Assembly (NCBI GenBank): GCA_963277665.1
Contig: OY728157.1
Location: 365,690,067-365,754,066 of the forward strand
Reading direction: 5' to 3'
Source of the DNA: Viscum album
Lineage: Eukaryota > Streptophyta > Magnoliopsida > Santalales > Viscaceae
Length of the DNA: 64,000 nucleotides
Shown here in pieces: positions 47,976-61,560 of the stretch. Each line of letters begins with the position of its first letter. Within the stretch, counting starts at the first letter, position 1. A program made the position numbers and the translations under genes. The notes beneath the pieces were generated by a model that saw nothing but the letters and a program-made list of their open reading frames with translations, was not told the DNA's origin and searched no databases.

Positions 47976-50024
47976 CACACATCAATCTTATATATATCAT
48001 TATAAATACATATATATTGAATAAATATAATATTTATACAACATGTTACATTATTTAAATTATCAAATTATGACTTATTTAAGATTATATTAATAACAAG
48101 TCGAAACATATACAAAAAGTAAAGTGGATATTACTCAAATATGTAACATTAACATTGACTTGTTAATAAAAGGTCAACATAAATTCATAACCAAATCATA
48201 TATGGTATTGGATATAATTATATCATTCATTAATTGTTATACATTAAACATATTTTTATAATACAATATGTCTTAATGTGTATGAATAAAGTCAAGACTG
48301 AATGTAAGGGAGTTTCACCTCACTTTTTATTTCTATGAGATACATGCCATATTCAATACTCAGTTCATTTTTATTTTTTTAATTCAAAATTATGTATTAT
48401 ATTATTATGAAAACTGAATTTATTTTTATGTACATATCTTTTTGATGATATTTTATTCATGGGGGTTATGTTTCAAATGTTATGAAATTGGTAAAGTGAT
48501 TTTGTTTAAATTGAGTTCATTGAGACAGATGTCATGTTATGAACCATTATTTTTCTATGAGTTGTATATAACACATTTTTACTTGTTATATAATGAATAT
48601 AATTCTTTTAATGATAGTTTATGACTCATTAAATTTTATTATTTTCATTTTATTTTGATTTAAGCATAATAATATGGTAGCGGTGTATAAATTCAATCTT
48701 ATCATTTATCGAGATTTTTTAGAATTATGCTTCCATTGATGGAATATTATGATTCATATATCAATAAAAATAATTTATTTCATTATCCTATTAATATTAA
48801 TATTATACCCATGTAATGGAACCATTTTTCTACTATATGGTACTTAAGGTAACTAATAAAATGTTTTTATGAAAATTTTACATTATTTGTCATTTTAGTA
48901 AAAAATATATGTCCTTTAAAATCTAATTTTTTTAAAAAAATATTTAAAAATTGTTCTAATATTATCCTATTATATTTAATTAATATTTTTACCCATTTAT
49001 TTCTTTTCTACAAATCATTTTTTCAAAGGAATCTTCCTGTCATTTTCCAACAAGGCATTTTCATGAAATTTTACTGAAAAAAAATGTCTGGAAAGTACGA
49101 ACCTACCCAATATCATGAATATCATTTACTTGATGCATCCATTGTAAGGATATACAGTAATTTTTTAAAATAAATATTTTCCTATTATTCGGTAAATTCT
49201 TTAATTTAAAATTATTTTCAAATAAAATGGGTTTTCAATTAAATTATATTAAAATTTTTTAAATGATTTTCAATGCTTCTTTTATATGTTTTCAAAAAAA
49301 TATTTTCAAAGAAAAGTATTTTAATGACCTCAAATAAAATTTTATTTGTTTTAAAAGTATTTTTAAGAAAATTATTCTAAAAAAATATATCTTCGTTTAT
49401 AATATTCCATGGAAATTTGTTCTAAATAATTCCAGCTTATTTTTAAAGTTTTCAGGGGAAAATTATTTCATGCATTCATTATAAGATTTCAATGAATATT
49501 AAAAGAAAATGGTTTATAAATGTTTTATGTTTTGAAAATACTTTTCCAGTAAGAATGGATATTTTCCAAAATAAATGTTTTTAAAAGATATTTCTTAATT
49601 TTTTTCCATCTAAGATCGCATCTGTTGATGTTACTCTTGACCATGTAGAAAATAATATGAAGGTTTTATTCATATTATTTCAAAAATGGTTTTTGTTTTG
49701 ATGGAATTATGCTTATAAAACCCATTTGACTTCCACGAGTTATGTTCTTTTGAATCGTATTTCTTTTCATGGGTTTTACTTTAATTGCATGATTATGTGA
49801 CTTATCTCTTTTCCATAGGTAATGACACTATTCAATTTTTTTTATACCCATTTCATTCCATAGATTATGATATGATGACTATATATAATCTTATGGAACA
49901 TGTATTATGTAGTGTCTAGGACCTATATCTCTGTCAAATTCATTCGGTAATGGTAGATGACTCAGGAATCTAAATAGTCTGTGGGAACCTAATTACATGT
50001 TCCCAATGTTTTTTATGGTCCTGG

Positions 50025-50430
50025 GTGTATCTTCACAAGTTTATGAATGAACTAGATTACATTCTCACAATATTATGAGTGAACCTTATTATGTGTTCAT
50101 AATGTTATCAATGAACATGATTACATGTTCACAATATTATGAATAGATCATGTTGCATGTCCAAATTTTTATCAATAATCTTTATTACATGCTCACAATT
50201 TTATAAGTGAACCTTATTATGTATTTATAATGCAATATGTGAACCTTATTTAATGTCCAAAATGTTATACCTGGAACTAGTTTCGTGTGCATAAGTTATA
50301 CTTGAACAAGAAGGAGTGTTCAAAAAGTTATACATGAACCTGATTGAATGTTAACAAGAATATGTGTGGACCTAATTTCCTGTCCATAAGCCTATGTGGG
50401 GTCATGATTTCATGTCCTTAACTTAAAGAG
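50025..50430 (+). repeat. U5 tandem repeats, expanded (element C, 5' LTR)
   Basis: About ten degenerate units of roughly 40-50 bp built on GTGAACCTTATTATGTGTTCATAATGTTAT. Related but shorter blocks are at the same LTR position in A and B. C's other LTR has it at about 57525-57960. Confidence 0.75.
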
Positions 50431-50942
50431 TGAAATTTTTTCCACTCATACATGTTCATGATGTTATAATTTAATTTTTATATCATAATTCTCAATCTTA
50501 TTCATATGTTAGATTTTAGGGATTATGTTCCTGAATAAATTATGATTCATGTCTTGTGAAATGCAAATATTAATGTCATGATTTATGTTTATGATCTTTG
50601 ATATGCAGGTTAGGATCCTAAAATTTTATGCCCATGTTCTCGTACTCTTATTTTCAGGTTATTATAATGTATTTCTTTATTTTCCATTACTGATGATTCG
50701 AGATCACCCCTATTTGTTGTTTCCTTTCCCCAAGTTATGAAGAAAATTTTTTATGTAGAGTTAATATGGGGGAACATATTTCAAGAAAACATTGATGAGA
50801 TATTAGGGAGTAGGATAATTTTTCTTTCATGTTTTGAGAGGCACTAAACTAATATGTTCATTGGGTTTCTATTTGTGTAATGTTTCTAGTTTTCTGCCCA
50901 AAATGATGAAATTTTTATATACGCTAAGATCTGGTTGTCATA

Positions 50943-53338
50943 TTTTGTATCACTCCATAGGTTTATTATTACATAGGAATATAGGATAAGAAATTTTTAG
51001 TGATATATAAAAATTTATTTCTTCAGTCTTATCTAGGAGAGTCTCTATGGATAATTCTACATATGATTTAATGTCTAGAAAAATGTCCCAGAATTTTGTT
51101 AAAGGATGGAGTGAGTGGTTTCTAAGAATTAAATAAATTTTTGGATAATATAAGTGGATTTGGATCTTATCCAGATGTAAATATAGGTAACAACTCCCAC
51201 AAGGGGTGACGTCCCTTAATCGAGCATAACTCGGTATATGATAATGGGTCTTCCTACACACATGGTTTAACACTCCTATGATATATGCTTTGGGAATTAA
51301 ACAACTATTTATGAACAATCATGAACAATTTAAATAGAAGTTTTTTAGGAATAACCAAGGGTAATCCTATGCATTCATGGATTATAGAGGTATGTGTCAT
51401 TATTTAGACATTCTATAAGTAATTCTTTAGGATTATGTGGTTTTATGCTATGACAAGTGTTTTCACCATAGGTTTTCTAGTTTTTTTAATAGTAGGAACA
51501 AGGAACTAGAAAAAAATAAAATTTTTATGATGTGGAAGGTATGGGAATGATGAAAATAAATTTCCTAAGTTGTAATGTCATGAAGAGAATTAGGTAGATC
51601 AACAAGTATTGGATATACTTCTAAATATAAGGAGACTGTAAATGACATGTGAAAGGTATTTCATGTTGTTCCAGTACTATTATTTATTATAAACATAATA
51701 AGCATGACAATATAATGATTTTCAAACCTTAATACATGATTCATATTTCATATTATAAGAAAGGGGTATTAATGGATAATATGAGAAACCTGACTAATGG
51801 TTTAAAAATAATGTTTCTTAATTGAAGTGTATATGTTTTGGAAATCAAATATTATGTTTCATGAATAATGACATATTTTTTTAATATAAGTTTTTCATTA
51901 ATGCTTTTAAAGGAAATGTGTAATGGTTATGGTGAGGTAGAAATGTGATTTCATGGAAAATGATATTTTTATATGGGTAAGTTAACTAATAATTTATTCC
52001 CGATGTTTAGATAATGATGTTTGGATAATGATATATAATATTTTAAGAACTAAATTGGATGGTAATGATTAACTCATAATTGAAAAAGGTTTTTTGAAAA
52101 ATTAGTCTTTGTTATCCTGGATGAGGTTTATAACTTTTTGAATTTCAAGAATATAAACATTAATATTTGGAAAAAGGAATCATTCGTGTCTTCCAAAATC
52201 ATTTATAGTAATTCAATTTACTACCATGTTTCATGATAATATACAATAAAGTTATTAACATGTTAGGAATGCGACAACCAAGAGATACTTTGTGATATGA
52301 TTGGGGTCAATGTTAAGGTGATTTCATGACTTTCTTTCTAAAGTTTGGGATCATCAAATTTTTTTAGGGTTATAAGTTTACCATTTATTAAATTTATATG
52401 TTAAAAATTTGATTTCTTATTTTTGTGTTGAAATTGTTTTTAAATACTATTCCAATTTCAAGGATTTACATCATATTTATATTGGGAATTATTTCAATGT
52501 ATTTTTAGGAAAAAAAACTTGTATATCGTGTGTCAACACATCAAATACAGAATGGATATATGTCTTCAACCCATAGTCGAAGGACGATAACGGTTTCACA
52601 CCAACCACTTTCTTACGTGATCTATTAGTTAATGTGTAATTTTTATTAATTAAAATATTTGGGGAATAAATATTAAAAATGAACTAGTATTGTTACTTTT
52701 TTTGTTTAAAGATTAATGTGTTAACAATATAGATTTTAGGGAATAGTTAAAGACAATTATTTAGACTTATAACTCTTTTTTGGGTCTCAAGATATGTTAA
52801 AACTAAATTTTATTGCTTCACACATCAAAGTTAATTTATAGGTATCTATTTCATGAAGTAAATGATTAATTAGAAACTTAATGATGAAAAAAAAGAATGA
52901 ATTTTTTTATAGAAACTAATCATGTATTTAAATGCCCTTGTGAAATTTTTTCAACTATAGAAAATAAAATCTTGAAAACAAAAATGATATCCTAGTACCT
53001 TCATTTTGATGAATCAAATAGCTCAGTAGATCATTGCAGATTTATGACTTTGTGATTATTAACTTTTTAATAAACATTTGATATACAAATATTCATCAAA
53101 AAATTGTATTTCAATTTAACTTCAATGACCAATATTTTTCTTCCCACCTATGTTCTCTTATGTGGAATCCGATTTAAATGTTACTTTGGGTGAGCGTTAT
53201 GTTTCCAAATTTCCATTTTTGTAAGAAGGAATTTTTTTCATTATTAAAAATTGGTTTTCTATGAAATGAACATTCATATATTAATAATTTGATATTATAG
53301 AGAAATTTTGAAAAATAAATTCAATTAAAGGGAGAAAA
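50943..53338 (+). other. Element C internal region
   Basis: Starts with a decayed primer site (TTTTGTATCACTCC, 50943-50956) and ends at the purine run AAAGGGAGAAAA. The block at about 51182-51232 (GTAACAACTCCCACAAGGGG, CGAGCATAACTCGG) matches B's leader. A plus-strand reading near 51575-51660 (DQQVLDILLNI, MTCERYFMLF) weakly resembles capsid, but I would not insist on it. No RT or integrase motif was seen. The minus-strand frame at 50950-51318 is on the wrong strand and has no recognised domain. Confidence 0.6.
53325..53338 (+). promoter_or_regulatory. Polypurine tract of element C
   Basis: TTAAAGGGAGAAAA directly precedes the TGAAAGACCCTGAG start of the 3' LTR. Confidence 0.65.
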
Positions 53339-54719
53339 TGAAAGACCCTGAGATTTTGTGAATTGTTTTTCAAATTAATTTAATCATCTTGATATTTTTC
53401 ATGTTGATAAACATTGACATTAGATTTTTTATACTAAATCACAAATTTTGGATTTTTTTATACACACCATGATGTTAATCATGACTATTTGAAACATAAT
53501 TTTGATCATGATATACATGAACAGTATGGTTAGGTTATGTTAAATGGAAGACTGACTTTCCTCGATGGCTTGTGTAACATGCATGATCGTGTTTTACAGA
53601 ATAATAATATTTTATTATCAATAATATTTTTTAATATAATAAGTTAAAACATTTTCATCTAGTTTGTGGTTATGAATAGGAATTAATGACATGTGAAAAT
53701 ACATGGGTGAATTCATTGGTTACAAATTAATTATAAATTAATATAACAACCAATAGAATATAAACGAAATGTTTTAATACAAACTACTTTTATGCTCATA
53801 AGTAAATTTTATCTTAATAAATTAAATAAATTTATATTTGTGAATGATATTAATGAAATATATATTTTATATATTTATCAAAATATTTTTTACCATCAGC
53901 AGATATTTTTGAAAGGCATTGGATAGGAACAAACACAATATTAAACAAAAAAATATATATTTTTATTAAAGCGGTTTTACAGCCTTTTAATGGAGAACCT
54001 ATTCTAAATATAAATTTTGGTGGTGTTATAAATTTTATATTTTAAAATTAACATAATTTTATAAATATAAACAATAAAATAATTTTGGGTTAATTTTTTG
54101 AATTTTTCCGTGAAGTTTCATTTTTTGATGAATAGTGAAAAATACTAGATTTTAATTCAAAAATGCTTTTCATATAATTTATTTATAAAGATAAATTAAG
54201 TTTCTGATTGTTTTTAAAGATAAATAATATCAAATATACATAAATTAATCTAATTTATGTCATTTGAGTCAATTTTACTTTGAAATAGGACATAAAAAAT
54301 AACCAATATTTGGAATATTTATACCTTCAAAACCTTCTTTGTCGTTCCGTCTGTTAAATTAAATTTAAAATAAATTCGGGAACTTATATAATTGAAATTT
54401 TTATAAATGGATTCCATATTTTCTATAATAATAATATATAATGTCTCATATGGTTAAATTATTTGTGTCAAAAAATATTATTGGAAGTAATTAAAATTAA
54501 TTACAACGATTTGTAAGGAAAATAACATAAAAAAAGACTAAACCAAAAACGTATGCAAAAAAATGAAAATTAAACTGTTAAAAAATTTATTCTAGGATAA
54601 TATAAATACCCTATACTACCTTTTATCTAATTTGGTTCATTTTTTAGTCTCTTTTCCGAGAAAACAGCTGGGAGGAATTCCCTTTCCAAAAATTTAAAAT
54701 AATTCCACTCCACCTCCAT

Positions 54720-54727
54720 TATAAAAA
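54720..54727 (+). promoter_or_regulatory. LTR TATA box (element C, 3' LTR)
   Basis: TATAAAAA in the context CACCTCCAT..GAAACTCACACCTCC, matching 47186-47193. Confidence 0.65.
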
Positions 54728-55059
54728 GAAACTCACACCTCCCACTTCCTCATACATATCAAGACACTTTTAGTCCAAAAATACATAAAAACATATATCC
54801 TAAAAATACCTCCCCTAAAACTAGAATCCTAACCTTGTGTATAAATCCCTCAAGGGAAGCCCTCTGGTGAAAAAAATGAGTTACTTGATTAAGAGGTAAC
54901 ATCCTCCCTTAAGAGCCTATGTTTTATTTATATCATCCACCACCTAAAATTTTATTATTACCTGATTATATGATAAAAAAATTATTCAAAATATATTGAT
55001 ATTTTTTTATTCAAATTTTTAATGTGTACTTACACAAACTTTCATCTAATGGGTAATGA

Positions 55060-55500
55060 ACTTACCGTTCTTGTGTGTGGAGAACTAATGCCTCACGAAA
55101 CAATGTTGTTCATTTTTTCATTACAACCATTCATGATATGAAATAATGATTGTTATGTTATTTATATAATATATATTTAATATTTATAGTGTATTTATGA
55201 TTCTTTCATTCTTATATATAACATACGTTAATGATTTCCATTTTCGGAAACTATAGTAACTTCATTTGTGGATATGTGGACTACCACCTCCTCAAAAAGA
55301 TGTGATTCAATCTCACCTAAAATTGAATGTATTAGAGATTCATTTAGTGAAATTTTCTGATATATATGAAATAATAATTATAATTTTATTATAATATATA
55401 TATATATATATCATTTACATTTTTTCTTTCAATATGGTAATAAAATAGAAACAACGTTCATATGTACGTATGACTAAATGTTTCCATAAATGGTGTAACA
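55060..55500 (+). repeat. Hairpin-module array (element C, 3' LTR)
   Basis: Modules near 55062, 55270 and 55460. In the second, GTGG (55276-55279) and CCAC (55284-55287) form a perfect 4-bp stem round ACTA. The stem sequence differs from ACGG/CCGT and GCGG/CCGC of element A but pairing is kept. Confidence 0.7.
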
Positions 55501-57524
55501 TATTTCATTGTTATACCTTATATAAATTATTATAAATGAATTTATAATTAATATTTATATATATATATGATATTTATACCATGTTCTATAGTCTCAAAAA
55601 AAGTAAGTCATGATCTATGTAATAGGGTATAAAATAACTTGTAAAAATATATATGAAATGTAAAGAGGATCTTACCCAAAAAAATAACATTATCAAGGAG
55701 TTGTTAATAAAGGGGTAATGTAAAGTCATAAAAAATAATATATACTATTAGATATAACAATATGGTCCTATCATATATTTATGATAAACTTGAATTTATT
55801 ATTCCTGGTTTTGAATGTGTATGAAGAAAGTAAACACTTAAGGTAACAATGTTTCTTATCCCTTTTTATTTATATGAGATACATACCTTATTCACTACTA
55901 ATTTCATGTTTTTGGTGTTTATAATTACCATGAATTTATTAAATTATTATTATATATAAATTTATTTGTATTTAGATATCTATTTTATTATCATTCTTTC
56001 ATGGGGATACGTTTCAAAAGTTACCAAATTGGTAAAGTAATTTTTTCTCAATTTCACTCTTTGAGATACATAGCTTGTTGTGCTCAATTATTTTTCTATG
56101 AGGTATATATATTTCCTTTTTACTTTTTATATCATGAATATATTTATTTTAATTATATGGTAAGCTTCATTGAGTTTTATAACTTCTATTTTATTATGTT
56201 CTATCCTTAACAAAGTGCTAATGGTTTATAAATTTATCCTTAGAATTTATGAAGATTTTTTATGATTATGATTCCATTGATGGAATAATAGGGAACGTAT
56301 AACAATAAATCTATAAAATTTTCATACCCTCTAGATATTAATTATATTCAAATGTAATGGTACCATTTTATACACTTTGGTACATAAGATAAGCAATATA
56401 TTGTTTTTAAGAAAATCAGACTTTATATCTATTTTTGGTCAAAAATATTTGTTCATTCAAAACTATGATTTCTAAAAATGTATTAATATTATCCTATTAT
56501 ATTTAATGGATATTTTTACCCATGTATTTATGTTTTAAATTTTTTTAAAGGAATATTCAATTATTTTATAGGAATGTTTTTTTTGAAATTTTATTGTTAA
56601 AAAGGAATGTTTTGCATTTGTGGACATATCCCTTATCATAACCATAAGTTTTTTTATGAAAACATTTGAAATTTAAAATGTTATTTTTCTAAAAGAAAAA
56701 TTTTTGATAATATTTTTAAAAAATTTATTTTAAAATTGTTTTCAAAGAACAAGTTTTGTCAAAGACTATTTTTTTAAAAAAAAAAATTTAATTTATTTAA
56801 AAATATTCATTTCTATGTTATCATAAGATTATTTTCAAATAAAATGACTTCAATGATTTCAAATATTATTTTATATCTTTTCAAATTATTCTCAAGGAGA
56901 ACTGTTTTAAAAATATTCTCATGATTTTTTATAGTTTTTCAAGGAAACCAGTTTTCAAAATGTTTTCAAGCGTCATTGATATGTTTTCAAGGAAAAGGTG
57001 TTAAAAATTATTTAAAGCCTTCTTTATAATACTTTAAAGCATTTTAAATTAAAATGGATTTATAATGGATTTATTTTTTAAAAATCCATTCAAAGAAGAA
57101 AGGATATTTGCCTTAGGAATTGTATAAAATGATATTTCTAATTTATTTTCCATTTATGATGACATATTTTGAGGTTACTTATTCATTTAAAGGAAAATTA
57201 TCAAAAGTTTAAATTAATATTATTTCATGAATGGTTTATATTTATATGGAATGATTATTATGAAACACGCTTCTCATACATATGTTATATGCTTATGAGA
57301 CATTCTTCTTTTCATAGGTTATACATTGATGAAATGGTCACGAGACCTATCTAATCTCCATAGGCAATGACATGATTAAATTATTATTATACCATTTTCA
57401 TTTCATGGGTTATTATAGGATTATTTTTTTAATCTTGTGGAGCACATATTATTTGATTGGTGGGACCAGTTTCTCAATCAATTGCATTAGGTAAAAAATG
57501 GAATAATCATTAATATAAATGTTA

Positions 57525-57960
57525 TCCATGAACCAGATTTAATGTTTACAATGTTTTGCATGGACAAGGTTGCAAGTCCCCATTTATATAAATGAAACTA
57601 AATAATTGTTCGCAATATTACTAGTGAACCTTATTCTGTGGTCAAAATTACATATGTGAACCTAATAAAATGTTTATAATGTTATGAGTTGACTTGGTTG
57701 TGTGTCTACATGGTTATACGTGAACCATATTACTTTTTCACAATTTGACGAGGGAACATTATTATGGGATCATACTTTTACACATAATCTTGATTAAATG
57801 TTTAAAATGTTATTCAAAGACCTAGTTTCAGGTCTACAAGTTATGTGTGAACATGATTACATGTTCAAAATGTTACACGTGAACCAAATTTCTTTTTCAC
57901 TACATTATGTGTAGACTTGGTTTCATGTCTATAAGTCTATGTGAGGGAATAATTTAATAT
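57525..57960 (+). repeat. U5 tandem repeats, expanded (element C, 3' LTR)
   Basis: About nine units related to GTGAACCTTATTATGTGTTC, matching the block at 50025-50430. Confidence 0.7.
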
Positions 57961-58483
57961 CCTCAACCTAACAAGTGATCCTTTTTCTACTAACATATGT
58001 TGAAGAAGTTATATGTTGATGTCCATTCCAAAACTCTATGTCTTATTCATATATTATGATATCGTGGCTTATGATCCAGATTATCTTATGATTCATACCT
58101 TACGACGTGTTAATATTTATTCCATGATTTGGGTTTATGATTTTTGATATCTAGATTATGATCTTCAAATTTTATTATCATGTTCTAATACCCTTATTTT
58201 CATTTTATACTAATCTATTTTCATTATTTTTCAATACTAAGCATTCGAGCTCACCCCTTTCACATATTTTTATTCCCTAGGTTATGAAGAAACATTTTTA
58301 ATTATAATTACTAAGGGTGAATAACTTTTTGGGAAACATTGAACATATTTCACTGAGTTGGAATATTTTTGTTCTATGTTTCTAAGAGAAATAAACTAAT
58401 ACTGTTTTTTGTGATTCTTGTTTAATGTTTTAAGTATTTTTAAAAAGTGATGTAATGTATATGATAAGTTTGTTCTATTAATA

Positions 58484-59431
58484 TGATCAAGATTACATTA
58501 TAATGTCTATTATATTACTACAAAGATTTATATTTGGAAAACAAAAAGGTTTCATAAACCTTTAATCATCCTTATGTCCTCATAATATCAGAAAAGAGAT
58601 AGTATTTGTAAAATAAGTATTTTTCCTTATTCACCAAATGAAAATATTTCTAAAAAAATTTAAAAAATTACCTATAATTAATTTTTATGATAAAATATAT
58701 AATTATGTTCATTTTAGAAAATATATTTCCTAGTAGTGGCATAAAATAATTCTAATATATTTACATAAATGATTAAAACCATTTTCATAAAATCATTATT
58801 TTAAAGAATAAAAATAATTTATGCCCATTAATTTCCTAAAAACATAATATTATGTTTTATTTATTTTATTGAATATATTATCAATAAATTTCAAAAAAAA
58901 TAATTAATAAATAACGATTAACTTAAATTATTTTGATACAAAGACATTACTCACTGAAAATAGTTTTGTAAAAACTATATCTTTTTATCATAAAATGATT
59001 AATATTAACTTATATATAATTTATTATCCTTTAATGAATGATTAATCATTATTTTACATGTATAATGAATATATTTTTTCTAAATTTAATAATCAAAATT
59101 AGGGAAATTTATCTTTTAATTGAAACATACAAAGGAACATACTATATTAAAAATTCCCCTTCAAAACATTTCTGATTTAATTATTATCATAAAAAATTGA
59201 GTAATTATTTCATGCGTATTAATAAATATATTTTTTATGAAAAAAATTTATACATATATTTCAAAATATGATTACAATAATTCATACCTGTAGATCTAAC
59301 GACTGGGTTATGACAATCATATTTTTATAATAATAGTTTTATATTTTATTATTCCTTATTTAAGATAGGCATTGCATGTCTGAAAAACTATTATACATAG
59401 TATTCTTAAAATATAATCTTTTAGTGTTACA
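58484..59431 (-). repeat. Element D 5' LTR, second part
   Basis: Resumes the D LTR beyond element C. ACTGGGTTATGACAATCATA..TAATAATAG near 59303 matches GCTAGGTTATAACTATATCATA near 31878 of B. It ends TTTTAGTGTTACA at 59431, the complement of TGTAACACTAAAA. Confidence 0.65.
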
Positions 59432-61560
59432 TACTTCCCTACGAGCATAAATATGGTCCTACAATTTTTTATTCATTTTTACCCATGATAGTATATCATG
59501 ACATAATAATTTTATTATAAATTTTAATTTATAGTTTAATAATATGAAATATTGTGTACCATATATATATATATATTATATGTGTTCCTTTATAAAATTG
59601 ATCTTGTGAATGTGTTTCTATAAGTATAAATTGATAGTAAAGTGATACATTCCACATGTAACTTGATAGATTTTTCTTTCATTCCTTTATTTTCAGAACG
59701 TAAAAAATATATACATAATTTTTTCTTTCCACTATTGTTTTTCAATAATTTTTCATCCTCTATTTCATCTCATATTAAAAATTATGAATGAAAAAGATGA
59801 TTTATTTAATTCATAAAGCACAAAATTAATCTTTTAATGGATTTTGAGATCCACTAATGTATTGTACTATTTTTTATAAGAATAATTTTCGGATATGATA
59901 TTCCCCACATTTATATACATTTACTAAAACTATAAAAGAAGGCTACCATAAGTAAAAAATAATTATCAATAATTTAAACTTTGGATTGAAATAGTAATAC
60001 ACCCAAAACATAAATAATAACACCCAAGGTTTAATAATAATCATGAAACCCTAAAACAATTCCTAAAACACTAGACCAAATAAAGAAACATCATGATAAT
60101 ATATTCACACGAATCCACTACAATTACACTTTCATAAAACCACAGTCTAACCCAAATGATTGAATAAATAGATTCAGTTCTACCATTTCATAGACACATC
60201 ATACAACATTTCATCATTTTAAAAAATATTTGCAAGAAAGAATCATTCTAATAAGAAAATTCACTAATTTTAAGTTACTTAAATAACATGTTAAATCTAA
60301 AAGAATAAAGAATTATTAAAAAGAGATTCCCATGCTCTTAGTGCGTTTTATAGTATATCAAGATAACCAGAATGAAATTATCAAATTTAACCTTGATTCT
60401 GTGGACATTGATTCAAATATTTAACATCCTCTTGTTTTTTATGCAATGAGTTATTGTGGATTCTTTATTTTATTTACATTCATAAGCACTATTTTATTTA
60501 TCATGGAACTTTTAAGAAAATAAAATTCCTTTTAATCATTTACTGGGATGTTTATATCTAAAATTATCACATGTTGGAGGTTCTACTCTTCCTTACTTAT
60601 TCTTCATTAAATTTCCTTTTTCAAGTATCATATTTATTATCTTCTTCGCTTTATTTAAATTGAAACTATACGACTTTAAGAACTTTTTTCTAGTCTTATT
60701 TTCACTTTATACTATATAATCTTATAAAGAAAATTCTTAATGAAACTAAGTCTTTTTAGAGGCTAATATTAATCCAATAAAAGAAATAGTTGTTCTTAAT
60801 TTTTAGATTACATTGGAAGGTTGAAACATTCCTTTCTAAAATGGTAAGGATAGTCCCATATATAGTAACAAAATACTCTTACTTTTGTTATAATTTTAAG
60901 AAGTTCTTTTTTATATTAGACCATTATTCTCAAGGAAATTATTTCCCAAATAGTATCACATAAAGGTTCTCAATCCCATACCTTATATATAATCTTCCTC
61001 CTTAGTATTTTGAATCAATGATCCCCATTGATTGACATGTCCTTTCAAATAATATTCTATAAGAATATCCTTTTCATTTTTATTACATCCCAAAGGAAAA
61101 ATCACCATTCCAATGGACTTGATCAATTTATTAGCTTAAAATAGATTAATATTTTTATTAAATGATAGAGTCTTAAACTATAAGCACTGATATAATATAG
61201 CTATACTTTGTCGGTATGAAACTAATTTATCAATATGGAAATTATATTGGGTTATACAATTGGATAACTCCCCTAATATAGTCATTAAATGTTCAACTAT
61301 AACAACGTATATATATTAACATGTTCGGGATTTTGATCTCGATATTGATTATGATTATTAATGTGATCTCCCTTTTTTTCTTCTTGGATCTATATCTAAA
61401 TAATAGAACATACACAATTAACTCATAAAATGTTGAATTTTGATCCATGGTTTAAAAATACATACGAAGGAAAATTTTTATAAACATTCTAATGGATCTA
61501 TCATAATAACTGTATTATATGGGATATTCTATAATCTGGTTCCCAATGGTCTTACTAAAC
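59432..61560 (-). other. Probable internal region of element F, nothing recognisable
   Basis: 2.1 kb of AT-rich sequence between the outer end of D and the primer-site relic of F. I see no domain motif on either strand. Its assignment to F rests on the adjacent primer site and LTR. Confidence 0.4.
61541..61560 (-). promoter_or_regulatory. Primer-binding site relic of element F
   Basis: ATCTGGTTCCCAATGGTCTTACTAAAC ends at 61560 and matches the D primer region (ATCTAGTTCCCAAGGCTCATACAAAA), placing the LTR start at 61561. Confidence 0.5.

Larger units (their letters stand above)
45802..50942 (+). repeat. Element C 5' LTR
   Basis: Matches 53339-58483: GGCCTGTGTAACACACAATA (46034) against GGCTTGTGTAACATGCATGA (53567); GGAATTCCCTTTCC (47139 and 54674); GAGGTAACATCCTCCCTTAAGA (47363 and 54893); ATTATGAAG/TTATGAAGAAA near 50735 and 58282. 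Contains TATA box 47186-47193, hairpin modules 47500-47970 and a U5 tandem block 50025-50430. Confidence 0.8.
45802..58483 (+). mobile_element. Element C: LTR retrotransposon without pol (plus strand)
   Basis: Long direct repeats 45802-50942 and 53339 to about 58483 flank a 2.4 kb internal region. The LTR family is the same as in A, B and D but in the opposite orientation to D, which it interrupts. The LTRs are strongly diverged, so C is much older than A. The 5' end is placed by matching TTTAAGACTTCACTATTT to TGAAAGACCCTGAGATTT at 53339. The 3' end is uncertain by about 50 bp, and I could not confirm a target duplication. Confidence 0.75.
53339..58483 (+). repeat. Element C 3' LTR
   Basis: Starts TGAAAGACCCTGAGATTTTG. 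Contains TATA box 54720-54727, hairpin modules 55060-55500 and U5 tandem block 57525-57960. The end is estimated from the length and last matching words of the 5' LTR (TAAGTTTGTTCTATTAATA against TAAGATCTGGTTGTCATA). The frames at 56001-56210 and 57169-57354 are not genes. Confidence 0.75.

Noticed and set aside
50950..51318. 122-codon minus-strand frame near the start of C's internal region
   Set aside because: It is antisense to C, overlaps the conserved leader block, and shows no domain. Length alone is weak evidence.
59432..59450. TACTTCCCTACGAG as a polypurine tract making the LTR at 59431 a 3' LTR
   Set aside because: The purine run is short, and a good primer site at 43261-43282 on the other end shows this is the 5' LTR of D.
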